Source of the DNA: Deltaproteobacteria bacterium
GTDB lineage: Bacteria; UBA10199; JACPAL01; JAHFST01
Length of the DNA stretch: 41,413 nt
Direction of reading: 5' to 3'
Assembly: GCA_023265625.1 (NCBI GenBank)
Contig: JAHFST010000016.1
Coordinates: 1-41,413 of the forward strand
This document shows, piece by piece, positions 1 through 7,404 of the stretch; the first letter of the stretch is position 1; every line of letters begins with the position of its first letter. Under the pieces are notes generated by a model that worked only from the letters and a program-made list of their open reading frames with translations, was not told where the DNA came from and ran no database searches. The translations under genes were made by a program, and so were the position numbers.

Positions 1-193
1 CCGCCGCCACCCGACACTCCTCCCCCATGCAACGCACCCGCCAACGATACTCCCGATCCGGCTCAGGCAATGGTTCGAGCTCGCGAAGAAACGTCGCCAA
101 CACCTGTGGGTCTTCCTGCTCGTCCCCACGATGCCAAAGATGCCCTTCGCGATCGAAGGAAAAATAATAGATGCGTTTTGGAACGTCTGACAA
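1..193 (-). CDS. DUF4505 (UPF0598)-like protein, 3' part cut by window edge
   Basis: The minus strand is open from a TTG at 193 to the window edge (64 codons). The translation begins LSDVPKRIYYFSFDREGHLW and continues with a D/E-rich stretch and ...RVRCMGEECRV. This resembles the DUF4505/UPF0598 family, whose members open with an aromatic-rich R-x-Y-Y-[FY]-x-[FIV]-D-x-x-G-x-L strand and have a later Arg/Cys-rich segment. Function of that family is unknown. The frame is the same as that of the upstream ferredoxin, whose TAA is at 197-199, so translation cannot start earlier; TTG 3 nt after that stop is the only near in-frame start. No clear Shine-Dalgarno is visible, so translational coupling to the ferredoxin is likely (inference). 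The family call is by motif memory only and needs a profile search. Confidence 0.55.
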   Translation of the reverse strand, partial: MSDVPKRIYYFSFDREGHLWHRGDEQEDPQVLATFLRELEPLPEPDREYRWRVRCMGEECRVAA

Positions 194-196
194 AAG

Positions 197-517
197 TTAC
201 GGTTTTACACCGGGATTGGGATGCGTCTTGCGCGGGGCCTCTTGCGCGGAGCGCGGGGTCACCGCCGGGTTGTTCTTCCACACCGGGGACAGCTCCGCAT
301 TGATCTTGGCCCATTCCGGGGCCTCATCGACAGACGCCACAATCGCGTCCACCGGACATTCGGGGAGACAGGCCCCGCAATCGATACAGATGTCAGGATC
401 GATCACCATGAAGACTTGATCTTTATGCTTGCCGGGATAAATGCAATTGACGGGACACACATCGACACAGTCAGCGTACTGCTCTCCCCAACATTCTTGA
501 TTGATCACGTATGGCAT
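197..517 (-). CDS. fdxA: 7Fe-type ferredoxin (FdxA family)
   Basis: A 106-aa cytoplasmic electron carrier. Cysteines are at 9, 17, 21, 25 and then C44-x2-C47-x2-C50-x3-C54-P. This matches the [3Fe-4S][4Fe-4S] ferredoxins of the Azotobacter FdI/FdxA type: C9, C17 and C50/C54 positions for one cluster, C21 plus C44/C47/C50 positions for the other. The first motif lacks the second Cys of a CxxCxxC, which agrees with a 3Fe rather than a 4Fe cluster on that side. The C-terminal half (about residues 60-106) is the FdxA extension, here ending in a Pro/Lys-rich tail. The start ATG is preceded by a strong AGGAGG, and a good promoter lies at 555-583. It is followed in frame, 3 nt after its stop, by the DUF4505-like gene, so the two are probably co-transcribed. 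The redox partner cannot be read from the context. Confidence 0.88.
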   Translation of the reverse strand: MPYVINQECWGEQYADCVDVCPVNCIYPGKHKDQVFMVIDPDICIDCGACLPECPVDAIVASVDEAPEWAKINAELSPVWKNNPAVTPRSAQEAPRKTHPNPGVKP

Positions 518-554
518 GTTCGTTTCCTCCTAGGAAAGTTTAAAGGGTTGAGGA

Positions 555-583
555 ATATTAATGAACCAAGGAAGTCTTGTCAA
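555..583 (-). promoter_or_regulatory. Sigma-70-type promoter for the ferredoxin gene
   Basis: On the minus strand a perfect -35 TTGACA (578-583) is followed after exactly 17 bp by TAATAT (555-560) as -10. It lies 38 nt upstream of the ferredoxin ATG, with AGGAGG between. It is read from sequence only. Confidence 0.6.
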
Positions 584-586
584 TTT

Positions 587-868
587 TTAATCCTTCTTGG
601 CGGCGGGAGCGGCGGTCTTGGTCTCGGTCTTAGTAGACCCCTCCGAAGACTTAGTTTCTGTGGTCGTGCCACTAGGTTTTGCCGGCGCGGTGGAGGCATA
701 CCCATCCTTGTACCACCCTCCCCCCTTCAACTGAAAGGCCGTGGCCGAAAGCTCCTTGAGCAATTTCCCCCCGCAATGCGGGCATTTCTTGAGCGGGGGC
801 TCGGATATTTTCTGGATCGCTTCGTGGTTTTTACCGCATTTTTGACAAACGTATTCGTACAGGGGCAT
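587..868 (-). CDS. FmdB/Zinc-ribbon regulatory-type protein
   Basis: A 93-aa protein beginning MPLYEYVCQKCG, the diagnostic opening of the FmdB family of small zinc ribbons. The ribbon has C8-x2-C11 and C29-x2-C32 (numbered from this start). It is followed by a Gly/Lys linker and a low-complexity Thr/Lys/Ala/Ser tail ending in KKD, which is typical of the family and probably disordered. An in-frame ATG three codons upstream (877) exists, but MPLYEY is the conserved N-terminus, so 868 is preferred. Family members have been called putative regulators of formamidase/amidase genes, but no function is established and no amidase gene lies nearby. The gene diverges from the diguanylate cyclase gene. 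A TTGACA at 962-967 on the minus strand could be its -35, but no convincing -10 is seen. Confidence 0.85.
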   Translation of the reverse strand: MPLYEYVCQKCGKNHEAIQKISEPPLKKCPHCGGKLLKELSATAFQLKGGGWYKDGYASTAPAKPSGTTTETKSSEGSTKTETKTAAPAAKKD

Positions 869-996
869 GCGCGGCAATCTAGTTTACCGTGTGGGGTTGT
901 CAAGGGGGTAGATTCTGGGGTGAGTGAAATATCCCCATTTAAAAAAATTAAGCACCTTTTTTGTCAAGGAACCGATAACAAGGGTAGAAACATCAA

Positions 997-2214
997 ATGA
1001 CAAACGGCATCGTCCAACTTTATGTCAATCTTCCCCAGTTGAAGCCAGGACTTGGCTTGCCCGAAGCGGTGAAACAAGTCCTCTTGAGCTCACAACAAGC
1101 TTGCGCGCAGCCTAGTGCCGACACCCTGCAAGCGTTCAGCAACTGTTTGCGCGGGATGATCAAGGGAACGGATGCCGCCATGAACACCGCCCTGGCTCCA
1201 ATTCAGGCGGCCACAACCGCCCTCCGGGAAGGAACTGAGAGCGAATTGCTGGGCACCGTGCAACAGCGCCTCCGTTTCCTCAACGATCGTCTTCTCCTCA
1301 TCACCCAACAGCATTCACCACGAACCCAACAAACCCTTGCCAAGATCTTCGTAGCCGAGGTGGGACACTTTTTGGAAACAACAATTGATACAGTGGAGCC
1401 CATCCACATGAGACCCATACCCATGCCAGAAATCGGGCTGACCACCGGTGCTATGGTTGAACCTCATCTGGATCTCGATGGATGTCATCAACAAGATCTC
1501 TACCATGCCGAGGCCTTTCTGGGCTCTTTGCAATCTTTTCCTCTGGAGGGGACGTTGTCTGTCTTCGCTGCGCATTTGGACAAAGCCATTAAGGCCGCCC
1601 GTCACTTTGAGCGCAAGGCACGCATCGACACCCTGACTGGTCTCTTGGCAAAAGACGAAGTACGGCGTGAAATGCGTTACCAATTGTCCAGGCCGAACCC
1701 GGTCGGAATTCCCATCTATCGAAACGCCGAAAGACCTCATATCATTTGGATCGCCGATGCAGACCGTTTTAAATCGATCAATGACATGTACGGCCATGCC
1801 TTTGGTGATGTGGTCATCGCTGCCATGGGAGCGGTCTTTCGCGAAGTGATCCGTGATTCCGACGTGGCAGGCCGTTTTGGTGGTGATGAATTTTTTGGCC
1901 TTCTCCATCACGGCAATCATATCGGCGCCAAATTATTTGCCGAGCGTTTTTACCGCAGGCTCACCGAACTCGATTTGCGAACTTCGGGAGGTATCCGTGT
2001 TGACCTCAGTGGTTCCATCGGCTTTGCCGAAGTCGAACCAGGGGAGGATGATGTCCAGAAACTGATCACCGAGGCCTTTGAGAGGGCCGATGCCGCCCTC
2101 ATTCAAGCCAAAAATTGGGGTCGGGGGCGCGCCTGTATATGGGCCTCGACAGGCATTGAAGAACTGACCACCTTGGTGCAACACCAAGGTGCTCTTCAGG
2201 CTACCGGGACCTAG
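997..2214 (+). CDS. Diguanylate cyclase (GGDEF domain)
   Basis: A 405-aa protein. The C-terminal third is a complete GGDEF domain that makes cyclic di-GMP from two GTP. The substrate loop is DADRFKSINDMYGHAFGD, the active-site signature GGDEF is at residues 295-299, and a product-inhibition I-site R286-x-x-D289 lies exactly five residues upstream, so both activity and feedback inhibition look intact. The N-terminal ~210 residues are mainly helical with no signal peptide or membrane segment and no domain I recognise, so it is a soluble enzyme with an unknown input module. The ATG follows an AGGG about 12 nt upstream. It is convergent with nth and the two coding regions overlap by 14 nt (2201-2214). 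No EAL/HD-GYP phosphodiesterase or PilZ effector gene is in the window. Confidence 0.93.
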   Translation: MTNGIVQLYVNLPQLKPGLGLPEAVKQVLLSSQQACAQPSADTLQAFSNCLRGMIKGTDAAMNTALAPIQAATTALREGTESELLGTVQQRLRFLNDRLLLITQQHSPRTQQTLAKIFVAEVGHFLETTIDTVEPIHMRPIPMPEIGLTTGAMVEPHLDLDGCHQQDLYHAEAFLGSLQSFPLEGTLSVFAAHLDKAIKAARHFERKARIDTLTGLLAKDEVRREMRYQLSRPNPVGIPIYRNAERPHIIWIADADRFKSINDMYGHAFGDVVIAAMGAVFREVIRDSDVAGRFGGDEFFGLLHHGNHIGAKLFAERFYRRLTELDLRTSGGIRVDLSGSIGFAEVEPGEDDVQKLITEAFERADAALIQAKNWGRGRACIWASTGIEELTTLVQHQGALQATGT

Positions 2215-2923
2215 TCACTCCAATCCTGGGACAAGACAAAACAATCTGACACCGCGAACACCAAGGCGACACCGGCACGCAGAGATTTTGCCCAAAGGTG
2301 ACCAGGATATCGTTAAAAATCTTCCATTCCGCCGGGGGAAGTTTTTTGCGCAGCGCAAATTCGGTATCGTCTGGGGACTTGGTGTTGACATACCCCCAAA
2401 TATTGCAAATCCGATGCACGTGGGTATCCACACAGATGCCGGCTAGATCGTAGCCTATGGTCAAGACCAGGTTGGCGGTTTTACGCCCGACCCCGGGGAG
2501 GCTCAACAACGCCTCCATCGTCCGAGGTACTTCACGGTTAAATTGACTCAGCAACAACTCACAGACCTTGATTAAATTCTTGGCCTTGGTCTTGTAAAAA
2601 CCCACCGGGTAGATCAGTTTTTCGATCTGACTGACCGTCAACAATAACATCCGCTCCGGGGTCGGGGCCTCCTTGAGGAGGCGCAGCGAGGCCGGTTCGG
2701 TCACGGCATCCTTGGTGCGAAGCGATAAAATCGTCGAGATCAAGACCTGATAGGCCCGCTCCGGTCCATACGGGATCCTTTTGGGCTGATCATACGATAA
2801 ACCCTCGTCCACAAGTTGCCCGACGGCCGGGACCCGCCATTGTTTTATTTCTTGCTTGAGGATCAATAAGATCTTCTCGAGGGTTTCAGTCGTTACTCGG
2901 GGGATTTTCTTAGCGTTTGTCAT
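2201..2923 (-). CDS. nth: Endonuclease III (DNA glycosylase/AP lyase)
   Basis: A 240-aa base-excision-repair enzyme that removes oxidised pyrimidines and cleaves the abasic site. It shows the helix-hairpin-helix LPGVGRKTANLVL with the catalytic Lys, the catalytic Asp in the VDTHVHR motif, and a C-terminal [4Fe-4S] loop with the exact C-x6-C-x2-C-x5-C spacing (CVPVSPWCSRCQIVLSC). The N-terminus is longer than the usual ~211 aa by about 25 residues. An in-frame ATG at 2962 would add 13 residues, but these are encoded by a dispersed palindrome (2945-2974), so ATG 2923 is chosen. The 3' end overlaps the diguanylate cyclase gene tail-to-tail. It lies downstream of the CheR-like gene on the same strand, separated only by the palindrome. 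Confidence 0.95.
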   Translation of the reverse strand: MTNAKKIPRVTTETLEKILLILKQEIKQWRVPAVGQLVDEGLSYDQPKRIPYGPERAYQVLISTILSLRTKDAVTEPASLRLLKEAPTPERMLLLTVSQIEKLIYPVGFYKTKAKNLIKVCELLLSQFNREVPRTMEALLSLPGVGRKTANLVLTIGYDLAGICVDTHVHRICNIWGYVNTKSPDDTEFALRKKLPPAEWKIFNDILVTFGQNLCVPVSPWCSRCQIVLSCPRIGVTRSR

Positions 2924-2944
2924 CAGTGCTGCCTGTTTATGGCA

Positions 2945-2974
2945 TGTGGGGGCGTATTGCAATACGCCCCTACA
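2945..2974. repeat. Dispersed 'tgtaggggc' palindrome, copy 1
   Basis: A 30-bp inverted repeat with a perfect 22-bp core (2949-2970) and arms TGTGGGGGCG / CGCCCCTACA differing at one position. Its right end supplies the TAG stop (2970-2972) of the CheR-like gene. Related copies lie at 5163, 5871, 23203 and 26536. Confidence 0.85.
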
Positions 2975-4802
2975 GGGGATCTGGGGCCGGATAAGGGACT
3001 GTATAGAAATAGGCCGGGAAGAACACCCTATCAGGATTCAGAATCGTGCCAAAAGTTTCAGGTGCCTCTTCCAATCGGGGGACGGCCGTCACCAGATAGG
3101 TTGCCAAGTCAGCAACATTCCCGGCCGCTTGCACACGCCTCTCTTCCCCCTCAATGTGGCCATCAACCATGTTGTAGACCACGACCTCGGCCCGCCCGTG
3201 TTCGGCGATAAAGGGCGCAGTATCCAGGATATCGAGATACGCCGTCTGAATCTTTTCGGACCATTCGGGTTTCACACGGTAGACCCTACCTGCTTCACCC
3301 TCCCTCTCAAAATATCTCATGACATCAACCCCCAACTCCTTTGCGAATCCCTCCAACCCGGTAAAGTCAGTCAGAAAGAGGCTGGGATGGGCCACAAAAC
3401 GTCCGCGACGGGAGTAATCCAAGGCCGCTTCGCTGATATCGGTCGCAACGATCTCGATCTTTTCAAAGGGATCATGGCCGCCCCAAGAATTTGGATCTTT
3501 TTGATAATCACTATCGATGATCATCACAAGACTGTACGCCTCCGGCCCGTAGGAGGCCCCGACCAAAACCACCTTAATCATGTCCTGACCTTGATCGTAT
3601 CTCACCAGTGCCTTGAGCTCATCCTTGATCCGTCGTAACTGGAGGGGAAAACGGAAAAAAACAGTCGTGTGGACCCCGACCCTCATCTGTTTATAGATTC
3701 CATCCAGGGTTCGTGTCCGGCCCCGCTCAAAGGCAGCGGCATCTGTGAGTGTTTCGAGCGGAATCGAACGGAAGTATCCCAAAAGTCGCCTCCCAACGGA
3801 ACTCTCATAACGATCGGAACTCTCACTCATCGCGGTCGCCCGGGCCATAAGGACCTCCCGGTTGCTGGAATAGGGAACGACCCGAAGCAGAATTTCCGAT
3901 AAGTTGAAACTGCCATGGATTATTTGATCGATCAAAAAGTCATCCACTCTTTGATCTTGAAATCGGACTAAAAGTCGAAGCGCGACGACGATCAGCTCTG
4001 CGCTGGTCGCCTCATGGACACACTGAAACAAGGCCTCGGGTCGTATCCGCCTCTCATCTAAAAAAGCAAGCGCCCGCGTCATCGCAGCCTCGTTGCCACT
4101 CTCCAAGGCCGGCATGAGTTGTCCCATGGTGACCGTGTCTCCCCCCAAAACATCCTGGTACTTGAGTTGGTACTCAACCTCATCAATCGTCGCCTTCAAC
4201 ATGCCCTTCAGCAACAACCGATCGAAGAAATACCGATGCGGCGAAGCCTCCCCCTCGTCCGTCATCTCAGTGGTCCAACCGGTTCGCATCGCCATCTCCC
4301 GATACTGTAAAAACACCTCCTCCAAAGAAGCGATCGAGCTGGCAAAAGAGCCATCCAGTAATAAGCCATTATCTTCAACCAACGTCGCGAGGCTACGAAG
4401 CTGCGTGCGGCAATCAGGATCTGAAAAAAGGATGCTCTGCAGGAGAGAGCTATCGCTGGTCTGCCCCCATAACCAATCGGCAAATTTCTGATGGCCCAGA
4501 AGCCGCAAATGACGTGCCCATGGAACGATTCCGTCCCGGCCAGAGGCCGCCTGTTCCCGGGTCCGCTTTGTCAGAACACCCCCGACACACTCGGTCCGGT
4601 AGAGACGCATAAGACCACCCTCACAGGAGACCAATCCCTGATAGGCCTGGTAGGACTCGTCGGCACTCAGCCGCGGATCACCGTCTTCCGCGGCGGCACG
4701 ATCGAAGATCTCAAGAACGGTCTCCTTGAGCCCCGGCGTCGCCGCCTGATACTCGGCTAAAGAGCGGTATGCAGCGGCATCGTATTGTGGTTCGTCGCCC
4801 AT
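2970..4802 (-). CDS. CheR-like methyltransferase-domain protein with long N-terminal helical region
   Basis: A 610-aa protein. The C-terminal part from about residue 375 resembles the SAM-dependent CheR fold: an FFRFP segment at the N-edge, then the SAM loop VGASYGPEAYSLVMII (near residue 418) in place of CheR's 'aGCSTGEEPYSLAM', then EIVATDISEAALDYSRRGRF matching 'I-x-ATDId-x-x-L-x-x-A-x-x-G-x-Y'. The later CheR motif 'CRNVliYF' is not found; a VVYNMVDGHIEG segment lies there instead. The first ~370 residues are helical, with a stretch (about 250-330) that looks like HEAT-type repeats. No chemotaxis genes are nearby, so methylation of a chemoreceptor is doubtful. An upstream TTG at 4820 would add six residues; the ATG at 4802 is preferred. 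The stop codon is inside a dispersed palindrome, so the original C-terminus may have been longer. Confidence 0.6.
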   Translation of the reverse strand: MGDEPQYDAAAYRSLAEYQAATPGLKETVLEIFDRAAAEDGDPRLSADESYQAYQGLVSCEGGLMRLYRTECVGGVLTKRTREQAASGRDGIVPWARHLRLLGHQKFADWLWGQTSDSSLLQSILFSDPDCRTQLRSLATLVEDNGLLLDGSFASSIASLEEVFLQYREMAMRTGWTTEMTDEGEASPHRYFFDRLLLKGMLKATIDEVEYQLKYQDVLGGDTVTMGQLMPALESGNEAAMTRALAFLDERRIRPEALFQCVHEATSAELIVVALRLLVRFQDQRVDDFLIDQIIHGSFNLSEILLRVVPYSSNREVLMARATAMSESSDRYESSVGRRLLGYFRSIPLETLTDAAAFERGRTRTLDGIYKQMRVGVHTTVFFRFPLQLRRIKDELKALVRYDQGQDMIKVVLVGASYGPEAYSLVMIIDSDYQKDPNSWGGHDPFEKIEIVATDISEAALDYSRRGRFVAHPSLFLTDFTGLEGFAKELGVDVMRYFEREGEAGRVYRVKPEWSEKIQTAYLDILDTAPFIAEHGRAEVVVYNMVDGHIEGEERRVQAAGNVADLATYLVTAVPRLEEAPETFGTILNPDRVFFPAYFYTVPYPAPDPL

Positions 4803-4871
4803 GTCCGTTGATATCGACAAGACTGTAAAAAGGTTGCTTCGGAATCCCTTGTCGTGATTGTCTGGGGAGCC

Positions 4872-5846
4872 ATGAAGAGTTTTCTATTTTTTGTTGTTCT
4901 TTTGGTTGCCGGCCCGGTAACCGCCGATTCGAAGATGTCTCCTGGTCGCTTTTTTTTGGAAGGGGATGGTCAACTCACCCTCGTCAATAAAAAAACGGGG
5001 CAACAGGCCACGATTCGCTACCGTCAACCCGACGGCAACTATGCCGCCACCGGGGTAAAGGAAATCAACCGCCTCTTTGGGGTCTCGGCGGGATCAACGG
5101 AAGGCATCGCCCTGCGTTTGGTCTCTCTGCTGGATTATCTCCAAGACCATTTCACACAATCTTGTAGGGGCGAACCCATGTGTTCGCCCGGGCAGACACA
5201 TGGGTCTGCCCCTACCATCCAAATCGTTTCGGGCTACCGTAGCCCCACCTACAACGAAAATCTGCGTAAAAAAGGCAAACTCGCGGCGCGGACCAGCCTG
5301 CACATCGAAGGGATGGCGGCCGATATCGACATGGCGGGGGTCTCCGGCGAGACCTTGTGGCATTACATCCGAGACTTAAATTGCTGCGGGGCCGGTTTCT
5401 ATCATGGCAAGGGGATCCACGTAGACACCGGCCCGGTGCGTTTTTGGGATGAGACCTCCACCAAGGTGGAGACCGACATCTCCTCCCACAATAAAATGAT
5501 CATGGTGCGCACCGATCAAGATATCTACCGCCCGGGCGAGACCGTCATCCTCGATCTGAGCCGGATCACTGATTATCCGATCGGCATCAAACCGGTATTA
5601 AAAATTGTACCACTCGGACTCCCCTCTCCCCTCTCGGGAGAGGAGTCAGGGGTGAGGGCAAGTGGCCACTGCCAAATCCTCCCCGACCGCCCGCATATCA
5701 AAAATCTCAAATGGCCCCTGCCCGAGGGCCTTCCCGAAGGCAAGAGATTACAGGTCGAACTAGAGCTCTGTGACAAATTTTTTCCAGAAATGCCGGATAA
5801 AATTACCTCGAATGAATTTGTCGTGAAGACGATTGATTATCATTAA
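4872..5846 (+). CDS. DUF882/peptidase M15-like secreted protein with repeat-derived insertions
   Basis: A 324-aa exported protein. The signal peptide is MKSFLFFVVLLVAGPVTADS. The catalytic module carries VSGYRSPTYNENLRKKGK, SLHIEGMAADIDMAGV and a GIHVDTGPVRFW motif. These are the conserved blocks of the DUF882 (YcbK-like, M15A) family, with the His/Asp/His set of a zinc peptidase expected to act on peptidoglycan cross-links in the periplasm. About 130 residues of a beta-rich C-terminal extension follow. Two stretches are encoded by dispersed DNA repeats read in frame: residues 98-115 (5163-5216), just before the VSGYRSP block, and residues about 250-263 (5619-5660) in the extension. The start at 4872 follows GGGGAG at good spacing; an upstream in-frame ATG at 4854 is less likely. 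It is divergent from the CheR-like gene. Confidence 0.82.
   Translation: MKSFLFFVVLLVAGPVTADSKMSPGRFFLEGDGQLTLVNKKTGQQATIRYRQPDGNYAATGVKEINRLFGVSAGSTEGIALRLVSLLDYLQDHFTQSCRGEPMCSPGQTHGSAPTIQIVSGYRSPTYNENLRKKGKLAARTSLHIEGMAADIDMAGVSGETLWHYIRDLNCCGAGFYHGKGIHVDTGPVRFWDETSTKVETDISSHNKMIMVRTDQDIYRPGETVILDLSRITDYPIGIKPVLKIVPLGLPSPLSGEESGVRASGHCQILPDRPHIKNLKWPLPEGLPEGKRLQVELELCDKFFPEMPDKITSNEFVVKTIDYH
5163..5215. repeat. Dispersed 'tgtaggggc' palindrome, copy 2 (inside a CDS)
   Basis: A 53-bp element bounded by GTAGGGGC (5164-5171) and GCCCCTAC (5208-5215), with nested complementary arms ACCCATGTGT and the imperfect ACACATGGGT around a GCCCGGGC core. With the next base it spans 54 bp, or 18 codons, and is read in a frame without stops in the DUF882 gene. 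Confidence 0.85.
5619..5660. repeat. Dispersed 'ccctctcccctctcgggagagg' type repeat inside a CDS
   Basis: An inverted repeat of the CCCCTCTC...GAGAGG kind followed by GTCAGGGGTGAGGGC. In frame it encodes PSPLSGEESGVRA, the peptide typically produced when this widespread intergenic repeat type is translated. It belongs to a different family from the tgtaggggc palindromes. Confidence 0.65.
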
Positions 5847-5870
5847 TTTTTGATCTAACAGGGTGTCCCG

Positions 5871-5931
5871 TGTAGGGGCGTGATATCCGCCAGAGGCGGA
5901 TCAGTCCTTCGGCTGAAATCACGCCCCTACC
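5871..5931. repeat. Dispersed 'tgtaggggc' palindrome, copy 3 (upstream of fumC)
   Basis: TGTAGGGGCGTGAT at the left pairs with ATCACGCCCCTAC at the right (5918-5930), enclosing a second hairpin, ATCCGCC-AGA-GGCGGAT. It ends two bases before the fumC Shine-Dalgarno and forms most of the fumC leader, so it could affect mRNA structure there. Confidence 0.85.
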
Positions 5932-5943
5932 AAGGAGAAAATT

Positions 5944-7332
5944 ATGCCAACACGCACCGAAACCGATTCAATGGGTCCCGTCGAGATTCCATCCGATTAT
6001 CTTTATGGCGCGTCCACCCAGCGGGCCGTGGAAAATTTTCAGGTCTCGAATCGAAAATTCAACCGTGCCTTTATCCGCGCCCTGGCCTTGATCAAGTGGG
6101 CCGCGGCCAAGAGTAACGGCGAGCTGGGCAAGTTGGACCGAAAAGTGGCGGATGCCATCATGGAAAAGTCCTTGGAGGTTTCTGACGGCAAATACGACCA
6201 GCACTTTATCCTCGATATTTATCAGACCGGCTCCGGGACCTCGACCAACATGAATGCCAATGAGGTCATTGCCAATTTGGCCATTCAAAAACTGGGGGGG
6301 GAGCTGGGGAGCAAGAAGCCGGTCCACCCCAATGACCACGTCAATATGGGGCAATCCTCCAATGACGTGATCCCTACCGCCATCCATGTGGGGGCGGCCC
6401 TGGCGATAACTCAGGGGTTGCTACCCGCCCTGGAAAAATTACGCCAAGTGCTCGAAACCAAGGCCAAGGAATTTGAAAAAATTATCAAAATCGGCCGGAC
6501 CCATCTGCAAGACGCCACCCCCGTCACCTTGGGACAGGAATTCGCGGGCTATGCCTCGCAGATTCGGCACGGGATTCGACGGATCCGTCACTGCCTGGAA
6601 GGGGTCCAAGAGCTGGCCATTGGCGGCACCGCGGTCGGCACCGGGATCAGCACCCATCCCAAGTTCCCTGGGATGGTCTGCCAATATTTATCGGAAAAAA
6701 CCGGCCTGACCTTTCATGAGGCCGAAAATCATTTTGAGGCGCAGGCCGCCAAAGACGCGACCGTCTTTGCCAGCGGGGCCCTCAAGACCTTGGCCGTATC
6801 CCTCCTCAAGATCGCCAACGACCTGCGCTGGCTTTCGAGCGGACCGATGTGCGGCATCCATGAGATTCATCTGCCGGAATTGCAACCGGGCTCCTCCATC
6901 ATGCCCGGCAAGATCAATCCCGTCGTGCCGGAATCGGTCATGCAGCTCGCCTGTCAGGTGATTGGCAATGACTTGACCATCACCCTGGGGGCCCAACATG
7001 GCAATTTTGAGCTCAATGTCATGATGCCGCTCATCACGGGAAATTTATTTGAGTCGATTGACATCCTCACCACGGGCTCCATCATGTTGGCGGAGAAATG
7101 TTTGAAGGGGATCGTCGCTAATGAGGCTCGTTGTGCCGAGTTGCTGGAGAAAAGTCTCGCCTTGATCACCAATCTCAATCCAGTAATTGGTTATGACAAG
7201 GCCGCCGCATTGGCCAAGAAGGCCTATCACGAGGGGAAGACCATTCGGGAGTTGCTCAAGCAAGACAAGGTGTTGCCGGATGAACAGATTAATCAGTTGT
7301 TGGATCCGAAGACGATGTTGTCGCCAAAATGA
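5944..7332 (+). CDS. fumC: Fumarate hydratase, class II
   Basis: A 462-aa enzyme of the TCA cycle that interconverts fumarate and L-malate; the class is iron-independent and forms cytosolic tetramers. The fumarase/aspartase signature GSSIMPGKINP is at residues 316-326, with the catalytic Ser at 318, the same number as in E. coli FumC (467 aa). Other family blocks are TGSGTSTNMNANEVIAN, HPNDHVNMGQSSNDVIPTA and GRTHLQDATPVTLGQE. The T-S-T-N-M-N and H-V-N motifs favour fumarase over aspartase or argininosuccinate lyase. The ATG follows AAGGAG at 7-nt spacing. A dispersed hairpin element makes up the leader and another lies just after the stop. Confidence 0.95.
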   Translation: MPTRTETDSMGPVEIPSDYLYGASTQRAVENFQVSNRKFNRAFIRALALIKWAAAKSNGELGKLDRKVADAIMEKSLEVSDGKYDQHFILDIYQTGSGTSTNMNANEVIANLAIQKLGGELGSKKPVHPNDHVNMGQSSNDVIPTAIHVGAALAITQGLLPALEKLRQVLETKAKEFEKIIKIGRTHLQDATPVTLGQEFAGYASQIRHGIRRIRHCLEGVQELAIGGTAVGTGISTHPKFPGMVCQYLSEKTGLTFHEAENHFEAQAAKDATVFASGALKTLAVSLLKIANDLRWLSSGPMCGIHEIHLPELQPGSSIMPGKINPVVPESVMQLACQVIGNDLTITLGAQHGNFELNVMMPLITGNLFESIDILTTGSIMLAEKCLKGIVANEARCAELLEKSLALITNLNPVIGYDKAAALAKKAYHEGKTIRELLKQDKVLPDEQINQLLDPKTMLSPK

Positions 7333-7339
7333 CCCCACC

Positions 7340-7402
7340 CAGCCTCCCCTTTGTAAGGGGAGGAGTCATTCCCCTCCTTACAAAGGAGGGGTTAGGGGAG
7401 GT
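7340..7402. repeat. Intergenic hairpin repeat between convergent genes (possible terminator)
   Basis: CCTCCCCTTTGTAAGGGGAGG is followed by a short loop and CCCCTCCTTACAAAGGAGGGG, which pair to give a long imperfect stem. It fills the gap between the convergent fumC and histidine kinase genes. It has no clear U-tract on either strand, so it may act as a bidirectional terminator, but it looks mainly like a member of a dispersed repeat family. Confidence 0.6.
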
Positions 7403-7404
7403 CT

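Noticed and set aside
221-1000. 259-codon plus-strand frame across the ferredoxin and FmdB genes
   Set aside because: It is antisense to two well-supported genes and has no recognisable domain or start signal.
2924-2962. Upstream ATG of nth at 2962
   Set aside because: The added residues are encoded by a dispersed palindrome and are not part of the endonuclease III family.
7340-7402. Calling the fumC/kinase hairpin a definite rho-independent terminator
   Set aside because: No U-tract follows the stem on either strand, and its sequence resembles a dispersed repeat; listed as repeat instead.
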